DNA of 64,000 nt. Origin: Bolinopsis microptera (lineage: Eukaryota > Ctenophora > Tentaculata > Lobata > Bolinopsidae). Positions 13,601-22,412 of this stretch are shown piece after piece. Made by a program: the position numbers and the translations under genes. The notes below the pieces were generated by a model that did not search any database, was not told the origin of the DNA, and worked only from the letters and a program-made list of their open reading frames with translations. Positions within the stretch are counted from its first letter, which is position 1, and every line of letters starts with the position of its first letter. The stretch is from contig NC_087074.1 of NCBI RefSeq assembly GCF_026151205.1, positions 7,979,726 to 8,043,725 on the forward strand, in the 5' to 3' direction.

Positions 13601-16600
13601 TTCAAAACTAGACTATTGCAATGGACTTCTATATAATGGTTTATCTAATTTTCTCATAAAGAAACTCCAGAAGGTACAAAATTCCTGTGACATACGATTC
13701 TTGTTTGGTAGAAAAGCTATTAAAAAATGGGACAGTGTCACTCCATTCCTGAAAAAGGCCCATTTTCTTCCAATTTTCTTCCACTGTGCGGGGGGGGGGG
13801 GGGTGTGGGGGGGGCCCTATCTTAAGGGGGCGAAAAATCGTCGTTTGAATGTGGGACAATTTTGAAAAACTTAACTGAGGTACTAGCAAAAGTGCACGTT
13901 TTGCTCTAGAAACACACGTTTTTAGAGATTTTACCGGCGTATCCTCTAAAGTCACCTAATTTGTTCAATTTTAGAGAGGGGGCGCCAACACTCAACAGGC
14001 AACGTTAAGCCACTGTCACCAAATGCATTGACATCAAGAGTCAACCTGTAAGTGTGCTACGAACTGAACAAGACTATTTCCTCCTAAATTTTCCTCCTGT
14101 CTCAAATTATACATAGTAAAACTAAAAATATTTTGGAGCCCTACTCCAATATTTTACGGTTGACCGCGGCGTTTCCTTGGTTACAGCCTATCGCGACAGC
14201 TTGTGGACCCATTAATGCCGTAACCTGCGAAGTATAGCACCTAGACAATCGAACAATAGCTTAAAAGATGCAGAATACGTATGTTTATATTTAACTTATT
14301 GATCAAGTATGTGTCTAAAAAAAACTATCTGTTCTTAGATTTTGGATAAACTTTAGTATTTTGGTACAGCCGAGTTAATGTCATACTACTTTATGGGATA
14401 TCAACAGAGAGTAGTAAGATTGATCTGGATGATTCCCCATTTGGATGATTCCCCCATTTGGATGATTCCCCATTACATGGTCGTTTCCAACATTGGTGAT
14501 TCATGTGTACTACTGTTTGACAAACTCTAATATAGTCAGTCACCTAAACCTTGTCAGATGTAACATTTTTGTTTTTTGAAATGCATACAATCTTTAATAC
14601 AGGTGACCTGCAAAGAAGTTTTAACTTTTAATCTGATGGCTCATAATATACGTAATTATAATATATATTATATACGTAATCATAATTAGAAGTGTTCCTA
14701 ATGAGAGCCACTATCATCTACAGCAGTTATCCCAAGACAATATCAACATTTCTAGTTTTAAGTTTACACCATTGGTCAAGTCTTTAAGACTATTAAATAC
14801 CTTAAGAACGACAAATTTGGTCTACCATAAATTTAATCAAACTTTAGACTAAAATTGTTGTAAACCAAATTTCAGTAGATGAATCCATAAATTTGGAACA
14901 TGGGCACATCGCAGTATTGGCCGTATTTGAGTGTTGGGAAGGCTCAGTTCGGTTTTCTAAGATGGATATAGCCGTACGCTAGGCCTAGGAGCCATCAAAA
15001 GTCGTATAAAATTACCCATGGAATGACCAGAAATGAACGAAAATGAACATTCTTCTCAAAGTGCTCCGAATGGTTTAAAATGGGTCGGAAAGTGTTTACA
15101 TTGATCCTAGGACCACTCAAACCAAGTTTGTGCACCACTGCATGTCTAGAATCGATGTTACCAATGTTCCAAAATGTTTCAATTTTGGGACAATAATCCT
15201 CCTGAGAATCCAGATTTTTGGAACATGGGAACATCGAAGTATTGGCTGTATTTAAGTGCTGGGAAGCCTCAATTTGGTTTTATAAGATGGATATAGGTAA
15301 AAACTAGGCCTAAGAGCCATCAAAACTCAAATAACATTACCCAGGTTCATGGAATGAACGAAAATGAACAAAAATGAATATTGTCCTAAAAATATTCAGA
15401 ACGGTTTAAAATTGGTCGGAAAGTGTTTATATTGGTCCTGGGACCACTCAAACCAAGTTTGGGAATCACTGCATGTCTAGAACCGATGTTACCTATGTTC
15501 CAAAATGTTCCAATTTTGGGACAATAATCCTCCTGAGAATCCAGATTTTTGGAACATGGGCACATCGAAGTATTGGCTGTATTTAAGTGCTGGGAAGCCT
15601 CAATTCGGTTTTCTAAGATGGATATAGGTAAAAACTAGGCATAAGAGCCATCAAAACTCAAATAACATTACCCAGGTCCATGGAATGAACGAAAATGAAC
15701 AAACATGAATATTGTCCTAAAAATGCTCAGAACGGTTTGAAATTGGTCGAAAAGTGTTTATATTGGTCCTAGGACCACTCAAACCAAGTTTGGGAATCAC
15801 TGCATGTCTAGAACCGATGTTACCTATGTTCCAAAATGTTCCAATTTTGGGACAATAATCCTCCTGAGAATCCAGATTTTTGGAACATGGGCACATCGAA
15901 GTATTGGCTGTATTTAAGTGCTGGGAAGCCTCAATTCAGTTTTCTAAGATGGATATAGGTAAAAACTAGGCCTAAGAGCCATCAAAACTCAAATAACATT
16001 ACCCAGGTTCATGGAATGAACGAAAATGAACAACAATTAATATTGTCCTAAAAATGCTCAGAACGGTTTAAAATTGACAAAAAGACGAAGACTGAACCCC
16101 GACACAACGACAAAATCTATTTTCATCTCCACCTGGTCCGTTAAAACGGTCTGTATAAAGAAGTCTTACTGTAGAGTAATTGAGTAGTTTATTTTTATAT
16201 ACAGATTTTATAATATACAGTATTTTATAACATACAGTATTTTTACTAGATAATAAACGTAGAATTTAATTTGCTGTTTACTAAATGACTGTTGTCTTTG
16301 TTTTCAAAATACACAGCACACTCAAATACAGCTAGTGATGTCAAAAATTTATATCAAAATATTGGAGGATTATTAAAACCAAAATATTTGCCCAATAAAA
16401 TAATTTCTGTCTAATTGTACATAATTCTGATTGCAACTTTAAGACCCTGTTGGACGAAAATATTGACTCTTTGCCACCATTTTTTAACCATTCTGAGCGC
16501 TTTGAGGAAAATTTTCATGTTCGTTGTTCATTCCATAAATTTGAGTAATGTTATTCGACTTTTGATGGCTCCTCTAGGCCTAGTTTTTTTATATCCATCT

Positions 16601-18585
16601 TAGAAAACCGAATTGAGGCTACCCAGAACTTCGATGTCCCCATGTTCCAAAAATCTGGATGCTCAGGAAGATTATTGTGACAACATTGGTAACATCGGGT
16701 CTAGACATGAAGTGATTCCCAAACTTTCCGACCAATTTTAAACCGTTCTGAGCATTTTTAGGACAATATTCATTTTTGTTCATTTTCGTTCATTCCATGA
16801 ACTTGGGTAATGTTATTTGGGTTTTGATGGCTCTTAGGCCTAGTTTTTACCTATATCCATCTTAGAAAACCGAATTGAGGCTTCCCAGCACTTAAATACA
16901 GCCAATACTTCGATGTGCCCATGTTCCAAAAATCTGGATTCTCAGGAGGATTATTGTCCCAAAATTGGAACATTTTGGAACATAGGTAACATCGGTTCTA
17001 GACATGCAGTGATTCCCAAACTTGGTTTGAGTGGTCCCAGGACCAATATAAACACTTTCCGACCAATTTTAAACCGTTCTGAATATTTTTAGGACAATAT
17101 TCATTTTTGTTCATTTTCGTTCATTCCATGAACCTGGGTAATGTTATTTGAGTTTTGATGGCTCTTAGGCCTAGTTTTTACCTATATCCATCTTAGAAAA
17201 CCGAATTGAGGCTTCCCAGCACTTAAATACAGCCAACTTCGATGTCCCCATGTTCCAAAAATCTGGATTCTCAGGAGGACTATTGTCCCAAAATTGGAAC
17301 ATTTTGGAACATAGGTAACATCGGTTCTAGACATGCAGTGATTCCCAAACTTGGTTTGAGTGGTCCTATGACCAATATAAACACTTTCCGACCAATTTTA
17401 AACCGTTCTGAATATTTTTAGGATAATATTCATTTTTGTTCATTTTCGTTCATTCCATGAACCTGGGTAATGTTATTTGAGTTTTGATGGCTCTTAGGCC
17501 TAGTTTTTACCTATATCCATGCAGTGATGCTCAAACTTGGTTTGAGTGGTCCTAGGACCAATATAAACACTTTCCGACCAATTTTAAACCGTTCTGAGCA
17601 TTTTTAGGACAATATTCATTTTTGTTCATTTTCGTTCATTCCATGAACCTGGGTAATGTTATGTTACTTTTGAAGGCCCCTAGACCTAGCTTGCAACTAT
17701 ATCCATCATTTACAATTATTTTTGGCACTATTTAGAGCTTATTAGGGCAAATAAATGCATGGGACACTTTTGGGACAATTTTGGGACATGTTCCAAAAAT
17801 GTTCCAAAAATCTGGATTCATCAACTCCCAAATTTCATGAGACCAAATTTTTCGGCGACTTATTTTAAAGGAGACCAAAATTTCAGTAGATCATATTATA
17901 TGACAAGAATATTGAATATTATTAAGCTTACATTATTTATAATTAATATAATGACATCACCGTTCCTACTGCACAAAACCGTACCAAAGTCCTATTGCAA
18001 TTAGAGGGTTGGAGCTCCTTTTGGACATTACATTTTGATCGATCCATCCCAATGCATGCTCTGTTGAAACAGCTGAAGGATCATATCGACGTAAAATACG
18101 TCGTACCGACAGAAATGGTAAAGTCGAAAAAGGGTGAAAAAGAAACTGAACAGTGTATTGAAGAACTTACTGATACAGAGTCACAAACTCTAGATCTGAT
18201 GTTACTGAAATTCCTGAGTAATTATGCATTGCAGCTTAATCTGTAATGCTCAGTTTAAATTTGTCGTTTTTAATGTAAATGGAATGGAAAATGGTCTCGA
18301 AAAGCCGAAAAATGTGACTAAATTGTTGTAGACTAAAAATTTGCGAAATTTGTGACTAAAATTATGGTAAATCAAAATTATGGTAACCAAATTTATTGCA
18401 AACCAAATTTATTGGCCCTAAGGTATGTAAAAGAATCTCCAATTTATAATTTTAAATAAAATGGTGAGGAAAACAAAGTTTCCCATGGAAAGTTACATCT
18501 TGAACTAACCTGTATCTCCTTCTGTTGCAAGAGGCATATCAGTTGCTCGATAAGGTTTGTTTTTGCCCCATATACTGCCAAACAT
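1673..18585 (-). CDS. SYAP1: SYAP1-like BSD-domain protein, 11 exons
   Basis: Eleven exons join in one frame with GT-AG borders: 18585-18510 (ATG), 8186-7902, 7819-7701, 5823-5779, 5508-5448, 4736-4663, 4433-4294, 4138-4056, 2353-2219, 2057-1933, 1759-1673 (TAG). The product is about 409 aa; vertebrate synapse-associated protein 1 is about 350. The N-terminus begins [10 protein letters not shown]. Residues about 26-120 are acidic and Pro/Glu-rich, then have a [11 protein letters not shown] repeat. Residues about 196-200 contain AAVPPW. The BSD domain (about 221-290) includes [17 protein letters not shown] and [13 protein letters not shown]. The acidic tail includes [12 protein letters not shown] and ends EEMLQNQ. 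All match SYAP1 landmarks in order. SYAP1 is known as a cytosolic/Golgi adaptor linked to Akt signalling; a role here is inferred from the family. The 45-nt exon 5823-5779 is the least certain. Intron 1 (8187-18509) contains the MARCH genes on the other strand. Confidence 0.88.
3314..3834. repeat. Tandem duplication of about 235 bp
   Basis: Segment 3314-3543 is repeated at 3594-3834 with few differences, separated by about 50 bp. Both copies contain the runs aacaaagcaggaacgctctg and ggtgcttc, and end near ctatgacctgttt. It lies in the SYAP1-like intron between exons 4138-4056 and 2353-2219. No coding content is seen. Confidence 0.75.
4499..4660. repeat. 33-bp minisatellite next to a SYAP1-like splice donor
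   Basis: Four to five units of about 33 bp (accagtggaagtgaaggtgg plus aacatttgatta) fill the intron after exon 4736-4663. The exon's own last bases and its donor (on the minus strand, TTTCACTTTCACTG then GTTA) are near copies of part of the unit, so the array appears to have grown from, or into, the exon end. Confidence 0.75.
5284..5399. repeat. AT-rich minisatellite (agtatccagtatat type)
   Basis: Short units of agtatccagtatatat and shorter variants repeat about seven times. It lies in a SYAP1-like intron just downstream of exon 5508-5448 on the minus strand. This is a simple low-complexity repeat. Confidence 0.7.
6405..6512. mobile_element. MITE with telomere-like core, TA target site
   Basis: The ends are near-perfect inverted repeats (left cccgacagctgttcccgaac, right the reverse of cccgacaggtgttcccgaac), flanked by TA at 6403-6404 and 6513-6514. 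The middle is itself palindromic and built of gttaggg/ccctaac units. Size (108 bp), inverted ends and TA flanks fit a non-autonomous element of a TA-targeting transposon family. It sits in a SYAP1-like intron. Confidence 0.65.
6516..6992 (+). mobile_element. LINE reverse-transcriptase C-terminal fragment
   Basis: One open frame holds the conserved end of a non-LTR retrotransposon RT ORF: a segment like [20 protein letters not shown] followed by [16 protein letters not shown], the usual LPI..RI.FK..LLT.K..HG.AP.Y pattern. Only this C-terminal region is present, so the copy is 5'-truncated. It lies in a SYAP1-like intron in antisense. The frame is cleaner than in other LINE scraps here, suggesting a fairly recent insertion. 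Confidence 0.75.
6935..7075. repeat. Repeat block with two long C-runs
   Basis: Starts with the 3' end of the LINE frame (gatacgccggtaaaatctct) and continues into two runs of C broken by taagatg. A reverse-oriented copy lies at 13788-13955 next to another LINE fragment. The runs are C-rich enough that lengths may be unreliable in assembly. Confidence 0.7.
7154..7405. repeat. Near-perfect inverted repeat, 121-bp arms
   Basis: Arms 7154-7274 and 7285-7405 are almost exact reverse complements around a 10-base loop. A smaller palindrome (7131-7170) sits on the left arm. If the host SYAP1-like pre-mRNA is made, this part of its intron would fold into a long double-stranded hairpin. A related, more diverged arrangement lies at 20541-20700. 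Confidence 0.85.
7373..7670. repeat. Interspersed repeat, copy 1 (ends in C-run)
   Basis: About 300 bp closely matching 20687-20972: shared landmarks are gaacatatc.tgaaagttt, gtaggagaagatagattttt, gctgacctttgacc, atatttttccatggga, cactcccctctatca and a terminal C-run followed by cccccttaa. It overlaps the right arm of the preceding inverted repeat, so the whole 7154-7670 block is probably one element. No coding capacity is seen. Confidence 0.75.
8388..9056 (+). CDS. RING-CH membrane E3 ubiquitin ligase (MARCH type), copy 1
   Basis: The 222-aa product has a C4HC3 RING-CH finger (C40, C43, C60, C62, H71, C74, C87, C90) followed by two hydrophobic segments (about 121-142 and 147-168) and a short Pro/Lys-rich tail. 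This is the layout of MARCH ligases, which ubiquitinate membrane cargo in endosomes, ER or plasma membrane. I start at ATG 8388 because a T-rich stretch ending in AG (8380) suggests a 5' UTR splice site just upstream; an in-frame ATG at 8352 would lie inside that tract. The coding part is in one exon. An AATAAA lies at 9283-9288. The gene is inside intron 1 of the SYAP1-like gene, on the opposite strand, with a paralogue at 11818. The exact MARCH subfamily is not clear. Confidence 0.85.
   Translation: MESIQNILQKHGHEMTTENSSDENDPENGKLPDFKDVEFCRFCRLPGTCLTGSSKLMEPCHCLNRHFKMTHMSCLIRSIHKNLTKECPRCGVTYDCIHNVTPLREWTTNPDTDRMMSRYCSAILVAIIIGLLDIFVIWMVWLTTLPTLLRICVIIILFAMYAAGYIAAYSRCVMLYREMYIYNCPVVDVQPKPKPQSTAQLMANHFMKFQLNVFVPGAVETV
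9492..9815 (+). pseudogene. Truncated MARCH paralogue, membrane part only
   Basis: The frame aligns with the two membrane segments and tail of the neighbouring MARCH genes ([43 protein letters not shown]) and shares the closing residues ALP with the 11818 copy. The RING-CH finger is missing: no Cys/His pattern is found in any frame in the 430 bp upstream. A small internal duplication ([10 protein letters not shown]) lengthens the second membrane segment. Most likely a broken tandem duplicate. A ligase-dead two-span protein remains possible, since the 3' frame is open for about 100 codons. Confidence 0.7.
10320..10468. mobile_element. hAT-type MITE with 8-bp target duplication
   Basis: 149 bp with inverted ends CAGGGACAAAAGGATTTCGC at 10320 and its reverse complement at 10468. 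It is flanked on both sides by CATTGTGT (10312-10319 and 10469-10476). An 8-bp duplication with CAGGG ends is the hAT superfamily signature. It has no ORF and so must have been moved by a hAT transposase elsewhere. Confidence 0.85.
10469..11782. other. Intronic/intergenic DNA, no gene seen
   Basis: AT-rich DNA upstream of MARCH copy 2, inside SYAP1-like intron 1. It holds a GC-rich scrap at 10815-10890 (cggcccggccgatggtgc) also found near 21300, and simple AT repeats. The promoter of the MARCH gene may lie here, but I see no clear motif. Confidence 0.4.
11818..12462 (+). CDS. RING-CH membrane E3 ubiquitin ligase (MARCH type), copy 2
   Basis: The 214-aa product has the C4HC3 finger C22, C25, C64, C66, H75, C78, C91, C94, then two membrane segments (about 128-150 and 154-176) and a tail ending FLAALP. 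The loop between C25 and C64 is 38 residues, against 16 in copy 1, so the finger differs in its first zinc loop while the pair-and-spacing rules hold. ATG 11818 is chosen because a T-rich tract with AG at 11782-11783 marks a likely splice acceptor just upstream, as in copy 1. The paralogue shares VREW, STDRM, SRCVLLY and NCPIVDV with copy 1. An AATAAA is at 12829-12834. It is nested in SYAP1-like intron 1 on the opposite strand. Confidence 0.85.
   Translation: MDINVGRFAAKKWGGLKEIENCRFCGQSGIFLGKILKQGSGSLMTSTTHKVMKSSGSNILIEPCYCLRRQCRFAHMVCLIKWIRHYLTIVCPDCHTTFNVIHRITPVREWRTHPSTDRMTCQYLMAILMSLLIGGLDGFVMYLVWLTMLPVALRVSVMILLFAMYITGLIAFYSRCVLLYDKMYLYNCPIVDVLPQEPEKPIVEKMNKFLAALP
12463..13326. other. 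3' flank of MARCH copy 2, no further gene seen
   Basis: AT-rich sequence with the likely poly(A) signal at 12829-12834. No ORF with recognisable content on either strand. Confidence 0.4.
13327..13785 (+). mobile_element. LINE reverse-transcriptase fragment, frameshifted
   Basis: Pieces of a non-LTR RT are spread over two frames: [20 protein letters not shown] and [19 protein letters not shown] in the first, then [15 protein letters not shown] and [11 protein letters not shown] in the second, changing frame near 13595. These are the usual K.LGV.FD..L.F..QV and S.LDYCN.LL.G blocks of the thumb region. It breaks off at a G-run near 13790. This is a decayed copy from the same broad family as 6516-6992. 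Confidence 0.75.
13788..13955 (-). repeat. Inverted copy of the 6935-7075 block
   Basis: Read on the minus strand this matches 6935-7075, including the LINE 3' end (gatacgccggtaaaatctct) and the C-runs. It abuts a plus-strand LINE fragment, so the two LINE pieces face each other. That arrangement fits a 5'-inverted (twin-primed) insertion or two insertions. Confidence 0.65.
13960..14799. other. Intronic DNA, no gene seen
   Basis: AT-rich DNA between the LINE relic and the foldback element. Contains a small triplicate of ttggatgattcccc near 14430-14475. Nothing coding is seen. Confidence 0.4.
14895..16070. repeat. Direct array, 331-bp monomer, about 3.6 copies
   Basis: Monomers begin with ggaacatggg at 14895, 15220, 15551 and 15882 (periods 325, 331, 331). 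Copies differ at scattered bases. This is the left arm of the foldback. Confidence 0.85.
16590..17700. repeat. Inverted array of the same 331-bp monomer
   Basis: Reverse-complement copies of the left-array monomer, with cttcgatg near 16630, 16910 and 17237. The first and last copies are shortened. This is the right arm of the foldback. Confidence 0.85.
18052..18246 (+). other. Unrecognised ORF inside foldback element
   Basis: 64 codons from ATG 18052 to TAA, open upstream to about 17995, with a hydrophilic middle ([20 protein letters not shown]) and composition more protein-like than the surrounding AT-rich repeats. An AG after a pyrimidine-poor tract at 18003-18004 could be a splice acceptor. 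It could be a scrap of a captured host gene or of the element's lost protein. I recognise no family. Confidence 0.25.
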
Positions 18586-19127
18586 CACATATCAAAATAT
18601 CCTACCTTGAGAAAATTTGAGTTGTTATCATCTCAATTCTTTAGCATAGCAGAGAGAAAAGGAAAAATGAATCCTATAATTTAGGATGCTAAAAATCCAA
18701 AGGTGTTGTTTGAATCAACATGAGGGGGGGTCAGGTACTAAGTTTTGAACATAATAATTAAAACACCCACCCCTTTTGCCAGTACTAACTGTTGAGAAAT
18801 CACGGTACTAACTGTGTCTTGGTGTATAAAATAAGATACCCACCCATAAATTGCTTTAAACAGCTCATTAAACATTGGGATATGGGCAAATTATGCCCAT
18901 TATTTAGTAGGGTATTTGTTTTCAGTGTAGTCGAATTAGATAAAAAGTTACAAACATTTTTTTTTAAACCCAAAAAAACCCTCAAAACCCAAAAAACCCA
19001 TTCTTAAAATTGAAATTTGAGGTAAAATGGGGTTGTAAACCCCCTAAGTATCATGTACTAACTGTTTTTCTGGGAAATGAGAACTGTTCAACGAAGCATA
19101 TGAACGTATTATATCTTAACTGAATGG
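18586..19127. other. 5' flank of the SYAP1-like gene
   Basis: Upstream of ATG 18585 on the minus strand. Promoter and 5' UTR are expected here, but I see no TATA box at a fixed distance. Contains A-rich and C-run low complexity near 18960-19000. Confidence 0.35.
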
Positions 19128-19545
19128 CAAAAAAGTATATATTCTTGGTGATTTCAATGTCAACATTTTGAACGACCCATCTCCATCAGAGGACAAATTC
19201 CAAGAAACAATATTCAACAACGGCTTCATATCAACCATATCAGTACCAACTCACCAAATGCCTGGCTGTTACAGGACTTGATATCTGATAAGATCTCCCA
19301 CCATCACCCTAAGCTATATTCAACTTGAGCTTTCCCCTGACTCTGTGCCAATACCTGGTTCATCAGACAAAATTACTGGATACACTACGACTATAGTAAT
19401 GCTAACCTAGAGAAGCTCTGTCTTGAAATAGAAAACGATATAGATAGGTTCCAGCATAGCTGTGATACATTTGACTCTTTCATGCAGTTATTTCAAGAAA
19501 AGATAGATTTGGCCTGCAAACTTCTTAAAGTAAAAAAGTAAAGTA
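19128..19545 (+). mobile_element. LINE endonuclease fragment
   Basis: The translation ILGDFNVNIL is the GDFN motif of apurinic-type LINE endonucleases (EEP fold). It is followed, after stops and frame changes, by a segment HYDYSNANLEKLCLEIENDI typical of the endonuclease-RT linker. Internal stops near 19280 and 19540 make it a dead fragment. Confidence 0.7.
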
Positions 19546-20209
19546 AAGTAAAAATTATGACATAACATCATCACTAATGTCTACAAAGTATCATTGCACT
19601 ACACGGAAAAGTATACAGTAACTATTTCTCCATCAAATTTAAAAGTAATAATTTATCAAATTTTAATCATGAATAACAACAACATTAAAAAATTTAATTT
19701 ATTCATACTTCCCAGTGGAGTAAAGATTTATAAAACGTTTCTTTGCTACATAAGGATGAAACCAAAGATAATCATTGTGTTTTTCCTTATTACTGACATA
19801 ACTGGTACCTTCAATTCGGCACTATCCGTCGTGGAGTGGACTCCGCGAGCTCCGCCGGAATTTCAGAGCAGCCAAACCGGGGTCTATTACCCGTACGGCA
19901 TATTATTACGCGCAGGTGCCACTGGTGGCTCGCCGACCAGAGACGCCCGGTGGCAAGCTGATCTGCATATATGACCTCCATATCTGAAAGCAGGTTGGAG
20001 TGCACTACGGAAAGCTTAGAAGCTTCTGTCACCTACTACTACTACTACTTAGTCCGCGGCGGACACTCCACCGACCCGCCGCGGAGCCGCGGCGGACTTT
20101 AAAGTCCGCTTGGAGTCCGCTTGGGTCCGATTGGAGTCCGCCAGAATAGTTTCGAGTCCAAACGAAATACATTTTGGAGGAGCTCCGCCGGAGTCCGCTC
20201 GGAGTCCGG
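19546..20209. other. Low-complexity and GC-rich repeat DNA
   Basis: AT-rich at first, then 19830-20215 is GC-rich with repeated ggagtccgc / gcggactcc motifs in both orientations, which gives it partly palindromic character. No gene is seen; ORFs here read through the repeat. Confidence 0.4.
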
Positions 20210-20516
20210 CCTTCAATATAGTAGTGCCTTCAATTCTTTTTAAAACTTCTTTAGAAACATTCCAAAAATGAAAGTCATTTACAATACATTTAGAAATTAT
20301 ATCCTTTTTAAAACTTTCCAATCCAATTTTAAAACTCAAAACTGTCAAGCAGTTCTTTACCTCCGAAGGGAGTTTGTTCCAATAAGGAACAACTCGCTCT
20401 GGAAGAAAAGAACACTGAAGATTCTTGACCTTTGTCACACTTTCACTACATCTATTGGATGAAACCAGATTAAGACCTGATCTGCTTGGTCTGAACAAGT
20501 CTGAACTCTGAACCAT
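20210..20516 (-). mobile_element. LINE C-terminal fragment
   Basis: The minus-strand frame contains RSGLNLVSSNRC, then FLPERVVPYWNKLPSEVKNC and SFKIGLESFKKD. This is the R..L.LV ... F..R.v..WN.LP..v....s...FK..L closing block of LINE RT ORFs. The frame then runs into the GC-rich repeat to the left. It is opposite in orientation to the endonuclease fragment at 19128. Confidence 0.7.
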
Positions 20517-20540
20517 AATCGGTCAAACCATCAATCACCT

Positions 20541-20972
20541 TGAAACTTTCAGGATATGTTCTAACGACCATTTAGAAACTTCTGGTCGATCAGAATTTTG
20601 AGATAGGCCTTTTAAATTTTTTTATCCAATTTTGAAAATCCCGGACCTTGAAAAATCGTCAAAAAACGAGGTCCAAGAATGTCCAGGAACATATCTTGAA
20701 AGTTTCAAGGTCAAAGGCGATTGCTCAACAAAATGTAGGAGAAGATAGATTTTTAAACTCGATTTTCAGGGCGCGCGATTGAAAATTGCTCGCGCAATAC
20801 AATTACCATGAGCGCTGACCTTTGACCGGCAATAACTTCGGCTAGGAAAAATATTTTTCCATGGGATCAAAAGCAACAGATAGATAACACTCCCCTCTAT
20901 CAAAAACAACTATAAAATCAATTTCGAGAGAAATTTCAAAAAGACCCCCCCCCCTGCCCCCTTAAAAGCTTC
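20541..20972. repeat. Interspersed repeat, copy 2, with imperfect hairpin
   Basis: 20687-20972 matches 7373-7670 at high identity, including the C-run end. 20541-20700 holds a diverged version of the hairpin arms seen at 7154-7405, around ttcaggatatgttct and gaacatatcttgaaag. Both copies therefore have the same order: hairpin, body, C-run. Confidence 0.7.
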
Positions 20973-22350
20973 AATAAGGTCCCCATGTATTCGCCGCTCT
21001 GCCAGAACCACTAAACGTAATAGCATAATCAACCCTTGAATTACCCAAGGGCTAATTAATTCCATCGACAAGAAAGCTAGGTTGTATTTCGAATGGAAGA
21101 AGACGTGTACATGAAAACTAAGACCGAAATTTCTCTATACATTTTTCTGCTTCTGAAATTTTAGCTTTTCTTACAGCTGTACCAAAGGATTTCTAAATAA
21201 TGTGATGCTGTGTGCACGGCGGGTTATATAGTGTCATGCATATGGTTGACGGATGTTATTCGTCTAAATTTCTTTGAAGTAGTGCGCGCCGCTTTCTTCT
21301 TGAAATGGCCCGGCCGATGGCAAGTGCACTCCTGCGCGCAGTGTTGTGACCTCCCTTCGTCGTAATTAGCTCGTATTCAGATTGAACAATTTTGAAGTCA
21401 AATAAATGTTGTTTCTTTTAGATTTGAATAAACAATAAGGATTTAGTCCGAAAGTAATTTGTCTACTAAATAACATTTTGAAATTATGAACAAAATTGGT
21501 AAAAATTTGCAATAGTTGTGACCAAAAAACTACGCGCAGAATTAGATATTTCTTCATAAACGCGTGAACATTTTTGAGTTTAACATTGAATATCTTAGCT
21601 CGGTTATTTTAATACTTAATTTTGAAGTATCTATCCGATGACTAAACATTTTATCTTTACGACAGTATAATTTTTTTTTGTATATTTGCTAAATTAAAAA
21701 AACAGTAGGAATAGAAACGTCGAAGGTCTTGCGCTTATTTCAGTCCCAAAATATACCCTAATCATAAACTTCATAAAACCCACTGAAAATGATGTCTACA
21801 GGCATATTTAGCCCTTACACCTTCCCAAATCATTTAGCAAGGATTCAGAGCCAGCTTTTAAAATTAGCTTTCGAATAACATTGTTAAGACATAAAACTAT
21901 AAATAAATGAGTGCGTTTTTCTCTTTCGTCTCAACAGTTTCTCTTTCATTTTAACACTATATATTAGTAAAAGCAATCAGCGATCTTTATTCATCATTAA
22001 GGGAGTAAAATAATTGGTCCTCGTTAATGTTTAGTGTCTGATTACAGTTTCGGTCCGACCTCCACACCTGAAAAGATATTGGGGGTATTATCAGTTAAGT
22101 AAATGGAAAAATCATATTTGCATCATAAAACTATGAAAACTAATGTTTTTGAAGGCTCGCCTATTCGTTTAAGCAATCAAATAGTCAGTGCAAAGAACAG
22201 TTGAAGGCACCGGGAATGTTTCGAATAAATCCTCTGTCTACTATCAGACCACACACTCCACTATGCACTTCAATGTATCGTATAACAATGGCAGTTGAAA
22301 TGTGTTCCCGCCATTTTAAAATCAAAAATGTGCGCAGCATCTTACGGGTT
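20973..22350. other. Repeat-derived DNA, no gene seen
   Basis: Includes a GC-rich block at 21276-21365 (agtgcgcgccgc, cggcccggccgatggcaag, gcgcgcagtgttgtgacc) that reappears inverted at 26546-26622. The rest is AT-rich with no supported coding sequence. Confidence 0.4.
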
Positions 22351-22412
22351 ATGCGCCGTGATCAACGGTCACGGCGCAATGGTTCTGCGCCGTGACCATT
22401 GATCACGGCGCA
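22351..22412. repeat. GC-rich hairpin, 28-bp arms
   Basis: Arms 22351-22378 and 22385-22412 (atgcgccgtgatcaacggtc and onward) are reverse complements with one mismatch and a loop of about six bases. It stands out from AT-rich surroundings and could be a stable stem. Confidence 0.8.

Larger units (their letters stand above)
14800..18423. mobile_element. Foldback element with tandem-repeat arms, TA target site
   Basis: The ends are CCTTAAGAACGACAAATTTG (14800) and the reverse of CCTTAGGGCCAATAAATTTG (18423), flanked by TA at 14798-14799 and 18424-18425. Inside, a direct array of a 331-bp monomer (14895-16070) faces an inverted array of the same monomer (16590-17700), so the element can fold on itself. 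Long inverted arms built of tandem units are the mark of foldback (FB) elements. No transposase is recognised; one unassigned ORF sits at 18052-18246. It lies in intron 1 of the SYAP1-like gene, near its first exon. Confidence 0.75.
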
